Source: Heterobilharzia americana (taxonomy: Eukaryota; Platyhelminthes; Trematoda; Strigeidida; Schistosomatidae). From it: a stretch of DNA of 64,000 nt. The DNA lies in NCBI GenBank assembly GCA_944470555.2, contig OX104127.1, positions 143,817,787 through 143,881,786 on the forward strand, in the 5' to 3' direction. A model generated the notes under the pieces. The model did no database searches. It was not told the origin of the DNA and worked only from the letters and a program-made list of their open reading frames with translations. Below are positions 40,801-46,053 of the stretch, one piece after another; position 1 is the first letter of the stretch, and every line of letters starts with the position of its first letter. The translations under genes were made by a program, and so were the position numbers.

Positions 40801-41748
40801 CTGTATGGCTGTGAAACATGGCCATTGAAAGTGGAGGATATGAAAAGGCTTCAGGTGTTTGACCTTCGTTGCCTTCGTAGTATAGGACGTATTCCGTGGT
40901 GTCACCATGTGAGTAATGCAGAAGTTAGGTGTAGAGTTTTAGGGAGAAGAGGTAAGTCAGTTGACGAGGTTGTGAACCTTCATCGACTGAGATGGTTGGG
41001 ACACGTACTACGTATGCCTAGTCACCGATTGCCTCGTCACACAATGTTGGCTGAGGTGGGTCCAGGCTGGAAAAAGGCCCGAGGTGGCCAGACTAAAACA
41101 TGGCACCAGTGTATGAAGTCTCTGACTGTTGGTTTAAGCCATGTAGGACGATGCAGACTAGGTGGTTGGGGTCCACGGGACAAGAGGAACCAGTGGTTGA
41201 AGACTCTAGGTGATATGGCTGAGAACCGATGTGAGTGGCGCAGATGTATCCCCACACACATTATCCTCATCTTAACAACGCTATACCGAATCTCACCATT
41301 TTGTCACTCCTCTTTCCTTTCTTCTCGTACTTTATATTTCTTTTGGCTGCATTCTTTTATCTTCATCTTGCGCCTTAATACCTTTCTACTTGATGTACTG
41401 ATATGAGGTGTGGCAACTCGGACCGTTACGCAGTAATGCCTGGTCCTTTGTTGATAATAATGATGAAGATGATGATGGTAACATTTTCATCAATTTCATA
41501 ATTGACTTTAGTCGATTTAATCTTACTTACTTCATATCAATTTCACTTTAAGGGTAATGCAATTGTCGAAAATAAATCAAATGCATTCTTATAAATTGGC
41601 TATTGTATTTGGACCAAGCTTAATTTGGCCAGAAGTAGATTCTGCTGCATTTGGAGCACTCACATCTGTACAGGCTCCATGTGTAGAATTTCTACTAACA
41701 CATGTAGAAGAAATATTTGGACCAGTGACTCCACCACCAGTGATTTAA
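2429..41748 (+). CDS. PH-RhoGAP protein (ARHGAP9/12/15/27-like), 3' nine exons, 5' partial
   Basis: Spliced gene whose visible part encodes 325 residues and a TAA stop: exons 2429-2533, 3756-3860, 7295-7337, 18754-18861, 20865-20966, 24922-24999, 33723-33851, 37115-37226, 41553-41748. Every junction has AG/GT and the phases chain without a break. Residues 1-70 are the C-terminal half of a PH domain, ending in the helix with Trp59. Residues 71-118 are a linker with [15 protein letters not shown], typical of ARHGAP12/15/27. Residues about 120-315 are a RhoGAP domain: arginine finger Arg163 in GIYRLNG, Lys200 and Arg204 in LKLFFREL, Asn250 in MPAPHVN, and AIVFGPSL near the end. By family knowledge it stimulates GTP hydrolysis by Rho-type GTPases at membranes, with the PH domain aiding recruitment. 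The protein stops 43 residues after VFGP. No upstream PH half, WW or SH3 exon was found in bases 1-2428, so the start lies outside. The exact paralogue is undecided. Confidence 0.93.
2711..2761 (+). repeat. (GT)n microsatellite
   Basis: About 25 uninterrupted GT units in RhoGAP intron sequence, 178 bases after the exon a donor. Confidence 0.98.
3756..3860 (+). CDS. RhoGAP gene exon b: end of PH domain
   Basis: 105 bases, phase 0 to 0, acceptor TAACTTCAG and donor GTAAGA. It encodes [11 protein letters not shown] followed by the PH C-terminal helix [15 protein letters not shown], with the conserved Trp of PH domains at residue 59 of the visible protein. Confidence 0.88.
3861..7294 (+). other. 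RhoGAP intron b-c
   Basis: 3434 bases. Besides the LINE fragment at 5.4-6.9 kb I see only AT-rich sequence, a short TAC triplet run near 4541-4556 and open frames without motifs. Confidence 0.6.
5410..6915 (+). mobile_element. Degenerate LINE fragment, family B (EN-RT type)
   Basis: Forward-strand debris of a non-LTR retrotransposon. The endonuclease segment has [13 protein letters not shown] and [13 protein letters not shown] (about 5423-5560). A linker with SIWEKIAG lies near 6070. An RT-C-terminal remnant similar to VFDHRCLRRI is near 6310-6345. Stops and frameshifts are frequent and most of the reverse transcriptase is missing. The same family recurs at 29.2, 34.1, 34.6, 40.4, 42.5, 43.2, 46.7 and 47.4 kb. 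The clade is probably RTE-like but is not settled. Confidence 0.72.
7295..7337 (+). CDS. RhoGAP gene exon c: 43-base linker exon
   Basis: Acceptor TTTAACCAG, donor GTAAGT, phase 0 to 1. It encodes only [14 protein letters not shown] plus one base. The short length makes it the weakest exon on its own. The phase-1 donor does join exon d in frame (C+GT gives Arg), and the composition suits a PH-to-RhoGAP linker. Alternative or extra linker exons in the following 11.4 kb intron cannot be excluded. Confidence 0.75.
10716..10760 (+). repeat. (CA)n-(AT)n compound microsatellite
   Basis: About ten CA units run directly into twelve AT units. Confidence 0.97.
11395..11560 (-). repeat. S1 SINE copy with decayed hammerhead
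   Basis: Reverse complement of the 2.2 kb SINE: it contains CCCAGTGGCTCAGTG and GGGTGCGCACTGCTGA. The stem I strands CACTG and CAGTG survive. The core reads CTGACAA instead of CTGANGA and GAAG instead of GAAA, so cleavage activity is not expected. Confidence 0.75.
12300..13715 (-). mobile_element. RTE-type LINE, reverse transcriptase to 3' end (family A)
   Basis: On the minus strand, in order: [17 protein letters not shown] (near 13690), the RT core [20 protein letters not shown] (13.4 kb), [15 protein letters not shown] with FVDD replacing the usual YADD-type catalytic box, [21 protein letters not shown] text, [14 protein letters not shown], and the C-terminal [13 protein letters not shown]. 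This is the common RTE-clade layout. Frames are broken by several small indels and stops and the endonuclease is absent, so it is a 5'-truncated dead copy inside the RhoGAP intron. Confidence 0.88.
16790..16869 (+). repeat. (AT)n microsatellite, 80 bases
   Basis: Uninterrupted AT dinucleotides, the longest simple repeat of the window. Self-complementary, so it could extrude as a cruciform. Confidence 0.98.
18754..18861 (+). CDS. RhoGAP gene exon d: linker and RhoGAP domain start
   Basis: 108 bases, phase 1 to 1, acceptor TTTTTTTTTCCAG, donor GTAAGC. It encodes [15 protein letters not shown] and SLRSRGILK, the conserved lead-in to the RhoGAP domain of the ARHGAP12/15/27 group (human version of the type RRPSLKTLQEKGLIK). 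Confidence 0.93.
18862..20864 (+). other. RhoGAP intron d-e
   Basis: 2003 bases. It holds the composite Sm-alpha-like SINE at 19479-19860; otherwise AT-rich with nothing recognised. Confidence 0.6.
19479..19860 (+). repeat. Sm-alpha-like SINE with foldback leader
   Basis: A roughly 164-base palindromic leader has arms ACTTGTAATTTTCCGTTGGT (19479-19498) and its near-complement ending 19642. It is followed by a tRNA-like head (CCAGTGGCTTAATGG, GGGTTCGAGACTC) and a hammerhead-like segment. Core CTAATGA (19776-19782) differs from CTGANGA at the G5 position; GAAA (19797-19800), stem II GTC/GAC and stem I ACTAG/CTGGT are kept. Probably catalytically dead. Confidence 0.8.
20865..20966 (+). CDS. RhoGAP gene exon e
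   Basis: 102 bases, phase 1 to 1, acceptor CATCTTCAG, donor GTAATT. It encodes [20 protein letters not shown] and then [14 protein letters not shown], matching the first helices of the RhoGAP fold (FG..L..VCERE...VP.FV..CI.AVE.RG). Confidence 0.93.
21175..21360 (-). repeat. tRNA-headed SINE, type S3
   Basis: Reverse complement contains GAGCTCAGTTGGTAGAAC and GTGGTCGCTGGTCCAAATCC, a tRNA-like D-arm to T-arm. The downstream body CATTTCACTTTCAATTACCA ties it to copies at 21.7, 23.9 and 40.4 kb. No hammerhead core was found. Confidence 0.75.
21700..21830 (+). repeat. tRNA-headed SINE, type S3, forward copy
   Basis: It has GGGTCTCGTAGCTGAGATGA (A box region), a GC-rich anticodon-like arm ACCGG...CCGGT with an enlarged loop, and B box GGTTCGTATCC (21769-21779), followed by the S3 body ATTTCCATTTCACCTTTGAC. 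It lies 340 bases from an inverted S3 copy. Confidence 0.78.
22055..22255 (+). repeat. S4 SINE fragment with hammerhead-like core
   Basis: Lacks the tRNA head but keeps the body. Core CTGATGA at 22179-22185, stem II GTGC (22186-22189) with GCAC (22196-22199), and GAAA at 22200-22203. The stem I strands GTCTT and GGGC-type partner sequence (from 22212) pair except at the base next to the core. ATC precedes the expected cut at 22211. Confidence 0.7.
22675..22990 (+). repeat. S4 SINE copy plus inverted body module
   Basis: Head CCCGAATAGCTCAGTGATGG, a degenerate B box (GGATTTGAATTTC), then core CTGACGA (22786-22792), GAAA (22807-22810) and stem I CCTTG (22781-22785) pairing with CAAGG (22822-22826). 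Stem II has one mismatch. The unit ends GATTGCCTCCAACCAACTAA. It is followed at 22861-22990 by the reverse complement of the module that precedes the 24.4 kb copy. Confidence 0.75.
23895..24065 (-). repeat. tRNA-headed SINE, type S3, reverse copy
   Basis: On minus: GGGTCTCGTAGCTCAGTTGG, CGGAAACCCGGTGGTTGCTG, B box GGTTCGAATCCGG; this is the best-preserved S3 head of the window. The anticodon loop cannot be drawn as a normal seven-base loop, so I do not call a functional tRNA. Confidence 0.78.
24275..24620 (+). repeat. S4 SINE copy bounded by terminal inverted repeats
   Basis: The tRNA-like unit 24409-24615 has A box TAGCTCAGTGG (24448-24458) and B box GGTTCGAATCT (24491-24501). Its hammerhead core is CTGATGA (24544-24550) with stem II GTGC/GCAC (24551-24554, 24561-24564), GAAA (24565-24568) and stem I GCCTTG/CAGGGC (24538-24543, 24580-24585). 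The base before CAGGGC is G, which is not a normal cleavage base. The unit starts TGTTAGTTGGTTGGAGGCAA and ends with its near-perfect reverse complement. Confidence 0.8.
24886..24902 (+). repeat. (CT)n tract before a splice acceptor
   Basis: Eight CT units about 20 bases upstream of the exon f acceptor, part of its polypyrimidine tract. Confidence 0.8.
24922..24999 (+). CDS. RhoGAP gene exon f: arginine finger
   Basis: 78 bases, phase 1 to 1, acceptor AAATATTAG, donor GTAAGC. It encodes [20 protein letters not shown]. The catalytic arginine finger is the CGA codon at 24945-24947. The Ser of the usual YRxSG motif is Asn here, but the Arg and Gly are kept. A (CT)n tract sits about 20 bases upstream in the polypyrimidine region. 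Confidence 0.95.
25320..26080 (-). repeat. Sm-alpha-like SINE split as inverted halves
   Basis: A reverse-strand head (25330-25530) has the tRNA-like segment and a hammerhead remnant: core CTGACGA fits the consensus, but GAAA has become GAGA and stem II is mismatched. A forward tail lies at 25945-26080 (GATTCTTCTGCTAGCCACAA ... CGGAGAATTACAAG). The pieces CTTGGTTGTGGCTCGCAGAA and TTCTGCTAGCCACAACCAAG are inverted repeats of each other. About 400 unassigned bases lie between. Confidence 0.7.
26800..27440 (+). mobile_element. Penelope-like element 3' end with GIY-YIG remnant
   Basis: Forward-strand text [20 protein letters not shown], then [17 protein letters not shown], then, after a frameshift, [20 protein letters not shown] with KYIGQTSR at 27026-27049, then [14 protein letters not shown]. 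This is the linker plus GIY-YIG endonuclease that ends Penelope-like retroelements. Frameshifts make it a pseudogene. The 3' tail (about 27390-27480, ATAATTTATGCTGGAAACGC) recurs inverted at 44.2 kb. Confidence 0.85.
27867..28240 (+). repeat. Foldback: 100-base arms around a reverse SINE
   Basis: The left arm 27867-27966 begins ACCGTCGTTGATTGGACCGA; the right arm 28141-28240 is its near-perfect reverse complement. The centre 27967-28140 is a minus-strand Sm-alpha-like SINE head with a hammerhead remnant (about 27982-28040). Confidence 0.9.
28270..28470 (+). repeat. Sm-alpha-like SINE with lesioned hammerhead
   Basis: Head GTGGCTCGATGGCGCGCTGG and GAGTCCGAATCCCGG, then stem I CATCCAG/CTGGAT, stem II GTCC (28404-28407)/GGAC (28414-28417) and GAAA (28418-28421). 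The core is interrupted: TTGACCAGTGA sits where CTGATGA is expected, a 4-base gain shared with the inverted copy at 27.98 kb. It is also the inverted partner of the SINE inside the 27.9 kb foldback. Confidence 0.85.
29002..30042 (+). repeat. 1-kb foldback (MITE-like) interrupted by LINE tail
   Basis: The left arm 29002-29163 continues after an insertion at 29588-29660. The right arm 29805-30042 is its reverse complement (for example GAATGTTCCAGAATTATTTC near 29107 against GAAATAATTCTGGAACATTC near 29916). The loop 29666-29804 is AT-rich and has no coding sequence, as in a non-autonomous DNA element. Confidence 0.85.
29164..29587 (+). mobile_element. LINE 3' tail (family B) inside foldback arm
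   Basis: The end of the family B ORF and its 3' UTR: it matches 41040-41480 from GGCTGGTAAAAGACCCGATG through GTGTGGCAACTCTGACCGTT to a (GAT)n tail. It is flanked by AAAAGAAGT (29155-29163) and AAAGGAAGT (29588-29596), an 8/9-base target-site duplication. This is a severely 5'-truncated retrotransposition. Confidence 0.85.
30905..31195 (+). repeat. Sm-alpha-like SINE, inverted head plus forward tail
   Basis: The reverse head at 30945-31045 holds a hammerhead remnant: core TTGATGA (C3 changed), stem II with GGAC, GAAAC kept. The forward tail 31050-31195 ends GGAGAATTACAAGTACATC. Segments at 30911-30963 and 31058-31110 are inverted repeats. Confidence 0.75.
32370..33590 (+). mobile_element. 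Dead RTE-type LINE copy (family A), forward
   Basis: Remnants include [14 protein letters not shown], a broken FEKAFD segment (TTTGAAAAGGCCTTCGATCG at 32452-32471), [26 protein letters not shown], a deletion near 32925, then a 3' portion with many stops ending GTTCCATTAGGAACCCAAGG. The 3' 630 bases are almost identical to 39.58-40.2 kb. It ends about 130 bases before RhoGAP exon g. Confidence 0.85.
33723..33851 (+). CDS. RhoGAP gene exon g
   Basis: 129 bases, phase 1 to 1, acceptor TTTCAATTTGTAG, donor GTAAGC. It encodes [20 protein letters not shown] with the conserved Lys and Arg of the RhoGAP core (residues 200 and 204). It lies only about 150 bases after the end of a degenerate RTE-like copy. 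Confidence 0.95.
34120..34290 (+). mobile_element. LINE RT fragment (family B) with YADD
   Basis: It encodes [20 protein letters not shown] and then LRMLRMHF before a stop: the RT catalytic box region of the family whose fuller copies are at 40.45 and 46.7-48.9 kb. The copy breaks off after about 150 bases. Confidence 0.78.
34560..35600 (+). mobile_element. LINE endonuclease fragment (family B)
   Basis: Text of an apurinic-type endonuclease domain: [51 protein letters not shown], then [37 protein letters not shown] and INHIATNY. Order and spacing match the endonuclease half of a LINE ORF2. It has a 3' break at about 35600 and several frameshifts. The RT half is absent here, and the RT scrap at 34.1 kb lies upstream, so the two are separate or rearranged pieces. 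Confidence 0.85.
36611..36637 (+). repeat. (AT)n microsatellite
   Basis: About 13 TA/AT units in intron g-h. Confidence 0.95.
37115..37226 (+). CDS. RhoGAP gene exon h
   Basis: 112 bases, phase 1 to 2, acceptor CCGTTTACAG, donor GTAAGT. It encodes [20 protein letters not shown] followed by [10 protein letters not shown]. The Asn in PxxN (residue 250) is the conserved G-protein-contacting position of RhoGAP domains. Confidence 0.93.
38025..38260 (+). repeat. Sm-alpha-like SINE, reverse head and forward tail
   Basis: The reverse head ends in a perfect core CTGATGA (complement of TCATCAG near 38043), but the GAAA half has been lost. The forward tail 38190-38260 ends CGGGAAATTACAAGTAAC. It has the same reverse-head, forward-tail plan as the copies at 25.3 and 30.9 kb. 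Confidence 0.75.
39279..39394 (+). repeat. Short foldback, 52-base arms with 10-base loop
   Basis: Left arm GTTAATATTTCGAGCAAAAT... and right arm ...GCTCAAAATATTAAC are imperfect reverse complements around TCTTATACTA. Single arms of the same sequence occur at about 24708-24768 and 55243-55290. Confidence 0.88.
39425..40205 (+). mobile_element. Dead RTE-type LINE copy (family A), second
   Basis: It begins in the connection region: [60 protein letters not shown], then the shared degraded 3' portion with RRKWR-type text interrupted by stops and GRRRFGCLR. From 39578 it is nearly identical to 32930-33560, including the same premature stops. Confidence 0.88.
40355..40450 (-). repeat. tRNA-headed SINE fragment, type S3
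   Basis: On minus: CAACTCAGTTGGTAGAGAAT, GAAACCCGGTGATGGCTGAT, B box-like TTCGAATCCGG. The S3 body is at its right-hand boundary in reverse (CCATACTGGGTGATAGTTGA at 40350-40369). It abuts the 5' end of the next LINE. Confidence 0.7.
40450..41485 (+). mobile_element. LINE (family B), RT thumb and C-terminus, nearly open
   Basis: A frame from 40516 to 41406 is interrupted by one TGA (40732-40734). It encodes [31 protein letters not shown], then after the stop [57 protein letters not shown] and [18 protein letters not shown]. These are the post-RT connection and the C-terminal region typical of RTE-like ORF2. The 3' UTR ends in GATGAAGATGATGATGG. Probably the youngest copy in the window. It is 5'-truncated after the RT palm. 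Confidence 0.88.
41553..41748 (+). CDS. RhoGAP gene terminal exon i
   Basis: Phase 2 acceptor TTTCACTTTAAG, then 196 bases to TAA at 41746-41748. It encodes [20 protein letters not shown], the last conserved block of RhoGAP domains, then [14 protein letters not shown] and a Pro-rich end PPPVI. The exon starts only about 70 bases after the GAT-rich tail of a LINE copy. Confidence 0.95.
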
Positions 41749-42081
41749 ATTTATATATGAATCAAATGAATTTCAACTATAGGAATGTTCAGTCAATTTT
41801 TGTTTGATTCAATTAAACACTTATTGCTCAAAATATTTATTCTTTTATATGATCATAATATTGTTTTAGAGAGTACTCATCAATATTTTTGATCTCTATC
41901 TCTTTATACATTTTATCACAACACATGTATAGTGTGTATTATTTTGATGTTTCTTGCACGCTTCCACTTGATAGCCTTGCAAAATTTCAAAATTAGAACT
42001 TTAATCTTTCTTTTTTTTTTTTATCAAATACAATCAAGTAAATAGTATTTCTCTACCTGATATTGTTCACTTTTCAATAAA
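41749..42081 (+). promoter_or_regulatory. Probable RhoGAP 3' UTR with poly(A) signals
   Basis: AT-rich sequence after the stop. Candidate polyadenylation signals are ATTAAA at 41812-41817 and AATAAA at 42076-42081, the latter followed by a T-run. Which is used cannot be told from sequence. Confidence 0.5.
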
Positions 42082-42539
42082 AACTTTTTTTTATATTTTA
42101 ATTAATGTAATTTTTCATCTTATTGTATCTTAAAATTTGAATGAATACCTAATCATTGTATAATAATCGTATTTTCAGTCTAAAATTGATTAAAAGTTGG
42201 TTTCAATCTCCGTTCATGGATGTCTCTCTCTCTCTCTCTTCTTTAAACTGTTCAGTAGTGATTTGACCAACTTGTCTCTATTATGACTATCTGATATTAA
42301 GTTGTGTTCAAAGCATGTATACACTCATACTTCGAATAAATTCAAAACGTCTTCATTATTACCAACAAAATATTAACTAGAACCATTAATTCTATTGAGA
42401 TACTTCTTCTGAGCAAATAGATTAGAAGATAATTTGTATGAAATGTAGACGTACGATAATACTACTACCACGAAGGAATGTTCAATTAATATATGAGAAT
42501 TGGCGTATTTTGTCGTAACTTTCAACCTGATTGACAAAA

Positions 42540-43010
42540 TCAACATAGAACCTCTCACATAGGTGCATCGGCTCAAGTTACCACACTTCACAGTAATACA
42601 CAAAGAACAGGAGGATAGAAAAGGAGTGATATTAAAATAGGTAAGGTAGTGTGCGAGAATAAAAAATCTGAATATAAACGTTAGTGTAAATATTCAGGCT
42701 TTTAGGAAATATCAAGTAGTGAATATTTCTGCACCATTGTGACCGATTTTCGTCTCCGGGACCGCAATCTTTTAGTCTACCTCTCCTCATATGACTCAGA
42801 CCATCAGTAAGATCTTCATCGACTGATACCATATCTTGGTCTGGCTACCCTGCACCCTCTTTGAATCTAATCTAACTTCTCCTAGCATGGCACATCGAAG
42901 TAGGCAGAGACAAAGCATGCGCAGTACATATCTAAGCCACCTCACTCGACTAAGGTTCACAACCTACGGTTTTATAAAGGATTTTGTCCTACTAAATTAA
43001 GGGGGGGGGA
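42540..43010 (-). mobile_element. LINE 3' end (family B), reverse
   Basis: On minus: VSVDEDLTDGLSHMRRGRLK, DCGPGDENRSQWCRNIH, matching [20 protein letters not shown] of the 41 kb copy, then the GTGTGGTAACTTGAGCCGAT tail. Multiple stops. Confidence 0.8.
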
Positions 43011-43229
43011 TGTTGAAATAGACATTTATAAAACTCTGCACAGTAGCTTATAAGTCATCAGATTTGTTGACAGTATGAGCAAAATTAACGAGAGAAACAA
43101 AATACTGAAGTGACGTAATAATTAACGAATAGGTAGAATTGATTAAAATGTTCAGTAGTTGGTGGCGTGCTTCAGAACGAACTACAACACTGCGGAGACA
43201 CTTTTTAACCGCCTCTAGCAGACGAATAA

Positions 43230-44030
43230 ACGTAGAAGAGCATCAATTCAAGCTATCACACTTCACAACAGCATACAAAAAATAAATAGTGAGAAAAAGT
43301 AAGATTGAGGTAAACAAGAGTGTATACGAATAAATAAATCAAGGATAGGGACGAGGTTCAAACTTTTGGTGCTAAAGAGTGAATATACCTGTATCATTGT
43401 GACGGATTTTGATCTGTATCAACCATCGATTTCTATCGTTTCGATGACCACAACCAAGCAATTTATATCTTCCTACTCGGCTCAGATAAATAGACAAAGA
43501 CTTCATGGATTGACGCTCAATCTTGATTTGACCATCCTGAGTCTTCTTCTAACCCAGTCTTACTTCAGCTAACACTGGGCAATGGGGTAGATAATGTTTC
43601 GGCATGCACAGTAAGTCCCTAAGTCACCTCAGTTGCTAAAGACTCACAGCTTCATCAACTGACCTACCTTATTCGCCTATCCTCCATAGGCTCACACAGT
43701 GCTTTCACCCCGCCTGAATAATCCCACAAACACTTGCTTAGAACTCTGAGGTTTCATTATGAGCGTGTTTCACAGCCGTATAATAGGACAGAGCAGACTG
43801 CAGAACAATATACTCGTGCTTTAATGGACAGTCGGATATCTTGCCAGAGATGACACATGTTTTGTATCGGAGCTGGTATTGCATAAGCAACCAACCCATT
43901 CAGGTTGGTTCGACTCCGTAAAACTAGGAGTTGATGCACATCGGTCCTGAAGCACAATTTCACATTTGACAGATACAAAACAGGTCAGAAATACTCAGGT
44001 TTCAGTTCCGAGAATTCGGAAGACAGCATT
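43230..44030 (-). mobile_element. LINE RT-C-terminal fragment (family B), reverse
   Basis: On minus: RTNLNGLVAYAIPAPIQNMC, HLWQDIRLSIKARVYCSAVC and [11 protein letters not shown], the same block as [20 protein letters not shown] through LLYGCETW at 40.65-40.83 kb. The remainder to 43.23 kb is the degraded C-terminus and 3' tail. Confidence 0.82.
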
Positions 44031-44139
44031 TTGTCGGCGTCATCACAAAACGGAATTGTCTGACAAACAGATGCCCTGCTGTGATTAGGTCAATCACTGA
44101 AAAGTAAAATATACATAAGGTTATATGCTGCACGAGAAT

Positions 44140-44800
44140 CATGATATGACGTACTCGGTAGGCACTACTGACTGCTGTTACTTCCCGTTATTGTTTCTGC
44201 TTTCGCCTCATATTAGATCTAGTTACTTGATATAACACAGTATTACTTACCTGATGACTTTCGAGCATAAATTATTGTTCAGTCATATCAAAGTAATCAG
44301 TTTTCGACACCTGACTTTTATCGTCCTATCACCTTATATTCTTTGTTTTTAGTAGTAGTAAGTATTGCGTCATTCCCAATACATGAAGTGGGTATTGATT
44401 TCATGAACAAAGATTCAGTAACTGATCTGTCTCCATTTCAGACTTAAATACAGTGGTTTTATCCCAAGCTGTTATATGAATGCATGCATTGTAATAACCG
44501 AAATATGTTTTCTAGATTACTGATCCTTTTGGGTCAATCGTCCTACATTTGGCTAAATTCGCATAATTTAACTGACCTTGTTCGGCCTATATACTTGACC
44601 ACACTGTTAATGCATAGTGTTAAGTAGACCGAATGACCTTATTCGCGTATCCTGATCATTAAGTCTTGCGTTGCTTACATCAACATTGGGATTTGTCACG
44701 CAGAGAATTCTTGTTGTCTACCGGAATGGATTTACAAGTGTCAGGAAGTTGGAAAATACAATGTTCATTATCCGGATGCTTTACGAACCCATATCCGATT
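44140..44800 (-). mobile_element. Penelope-like element 3' end, reverse
   Basis: On minus: VVKYIGRT at 44585-44602 (GIY-YIG-type motif), ITMHAFI (cf. IAMHALT), GIKPLYLS and HEINTHFM (cf. HQINTQHM), then a 3' tail matching 27.39-27.48 kb in inverted orientation. It shares amino-acid blocks in the same order with the 26.8 kb copy and is heavily broken. Confidence 0.75.
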
Positions 44801-45968
44801 TACTCGTCTTTTTCATCACATCTTGTAATTAAACCACTGTATATCTATGATTTTAGGAGGGTCAACAGGTGGGGTTGAATAGAGATGGACTTGATATTTA
44901 GTTACAATACTGGGTGCAACTAATTTGCTTGTATCGACCTATTTAGATTGACAATTGGAGTTATCGCAAAAATGAACTTTAACACGTAGTCTGACTTCAG
45001 AGAGGTGCTCGCGAAAGGTGGTCTTGAATACAGCTATGCTATCGGTGACAGTGAGAAGCATGAATACACAGGAGGCGATGACTGTATTAGGAGTTGGTAC
45101 TAGCTGAAAAGGCCTATCATCTGCAGGAGGTTGTTAACATTAGGAGACTGATCCCCACTGTTTACCTAAATGGCTGTCCTGTGAACCAGATCTGCTCGTT
45201 CAAGTCCCTAACTGGCACTACAATATGTGTACAGCGCACTTGATTGAGGTCACTCATATGATGTTAGGATTGGTCTTTAGCTGTACACTCTCCGAGTATA
45301 GGCAGAGATGACGAACAAACTACTCTTGCTAGTTGCTGATTATTATAACTGAACCTTTCATCCTAGAAGCACATATATGACAGTTAACGGAATCTAATTG
45401 ACTAGAGTGGCTTTGACTCGAACACAGTATGACGTTGGTAATAGAAACGATGTTGTAGGGTTCTTGAATAAGTGCATGATAAACACATTTTTGAGCTGAT
45501 CGATGGAGTTATTAGGGGCATCCCACCTATCCACTCTAGATCCTAGAGCTTATGTATACCATCAGTTTGGAATCAGGGTTTTCCAGATGTTCTAATTCGA
45601 CTGTCCTTATACATCGATCATGTGGTAAGCGCCAGACGTTTTTCAATTAAACGACAAGCTTATAGGTATGTAGGCAATGAAGAAATAGTAGAATAAGTTG
45701 TACTAATATCCGTCTGTCTCTATTAGTTCTACCTCGTGGTTTTGTTTTCCGATTTCATTGTGATTGTAGCATAACTTCGATTATGAATTCCGCTTGCTTC
45801 CAAGTTTGATAACTTTTATGCAGATCGTTCGTCAATCAAAAAGATGCTAGTTTAGATGAATTACAATATTCACTAAATTCGTAGTAATTTACATAAATGC
45901 ATAGCATTGAGTCCCCATAGTACAATCCATTTAAGTAACATAGGTAATATCGCAATGTTGCTTATATG

Positions 45969-46053
45969 CTACAGCCGTTTGAGCGCTTTCCGAAATGATG
46001 AGGCGTTACGTTGAGCAACCTTTGGATGTGTGCGGTCAGTTGAATTAGAAGAC
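45969..46053 (-). CDS. UBE2S: UBE2S exon 4: C-terminal APC/C-docking tail
   Basis: 85 bases after acceptor TTATTGTTTCAG. The phase-2 join (GT+G, Val179) opens a frame encoding [16 protein letters not shown] and stop TAG at 45971-45969. The terminal Leu-Lys-Arg-Leu mirrors the human Leu-Arg-Arg-Leu. The exon is too short to appear as an ORF and was found by looking for that tail. Confidence 0.86.

Larger units (their letters stand above)
37227..41552 (+). other. RhoGAP intron h-i
   Basis: 4326 bases. Sm-alpha-like SINE (38.0 kb), short foldback (39.3 kb), dead RTE (39.4-40.2 kb), S3 SINE (40.4 kb) and a LINE (40.4-41.5 kb). Bases 37.23-38.0 and 38.3-39.2 kb contain nothing I can name. Confidence 0.6.
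42082..45968. other. Space between convergent gene ends
   Basis: Between the RhoGAP poly(A) signal and the UBE2S stop. It contains a (TC)n run at 42222-42239, two minus-strand family B LINE tails, and a minus-strand Penelope fragment. Bases 44.85-45.9 kb probably hold more degraded retroelement, but I could not assign it. Confidence 0.6.

Noticed and set aside
41625..41807. Second frame overlapping the last RhoGAP exon
   Set aside because: Out-of-frame shadow of the exon encoding VFGPSL.
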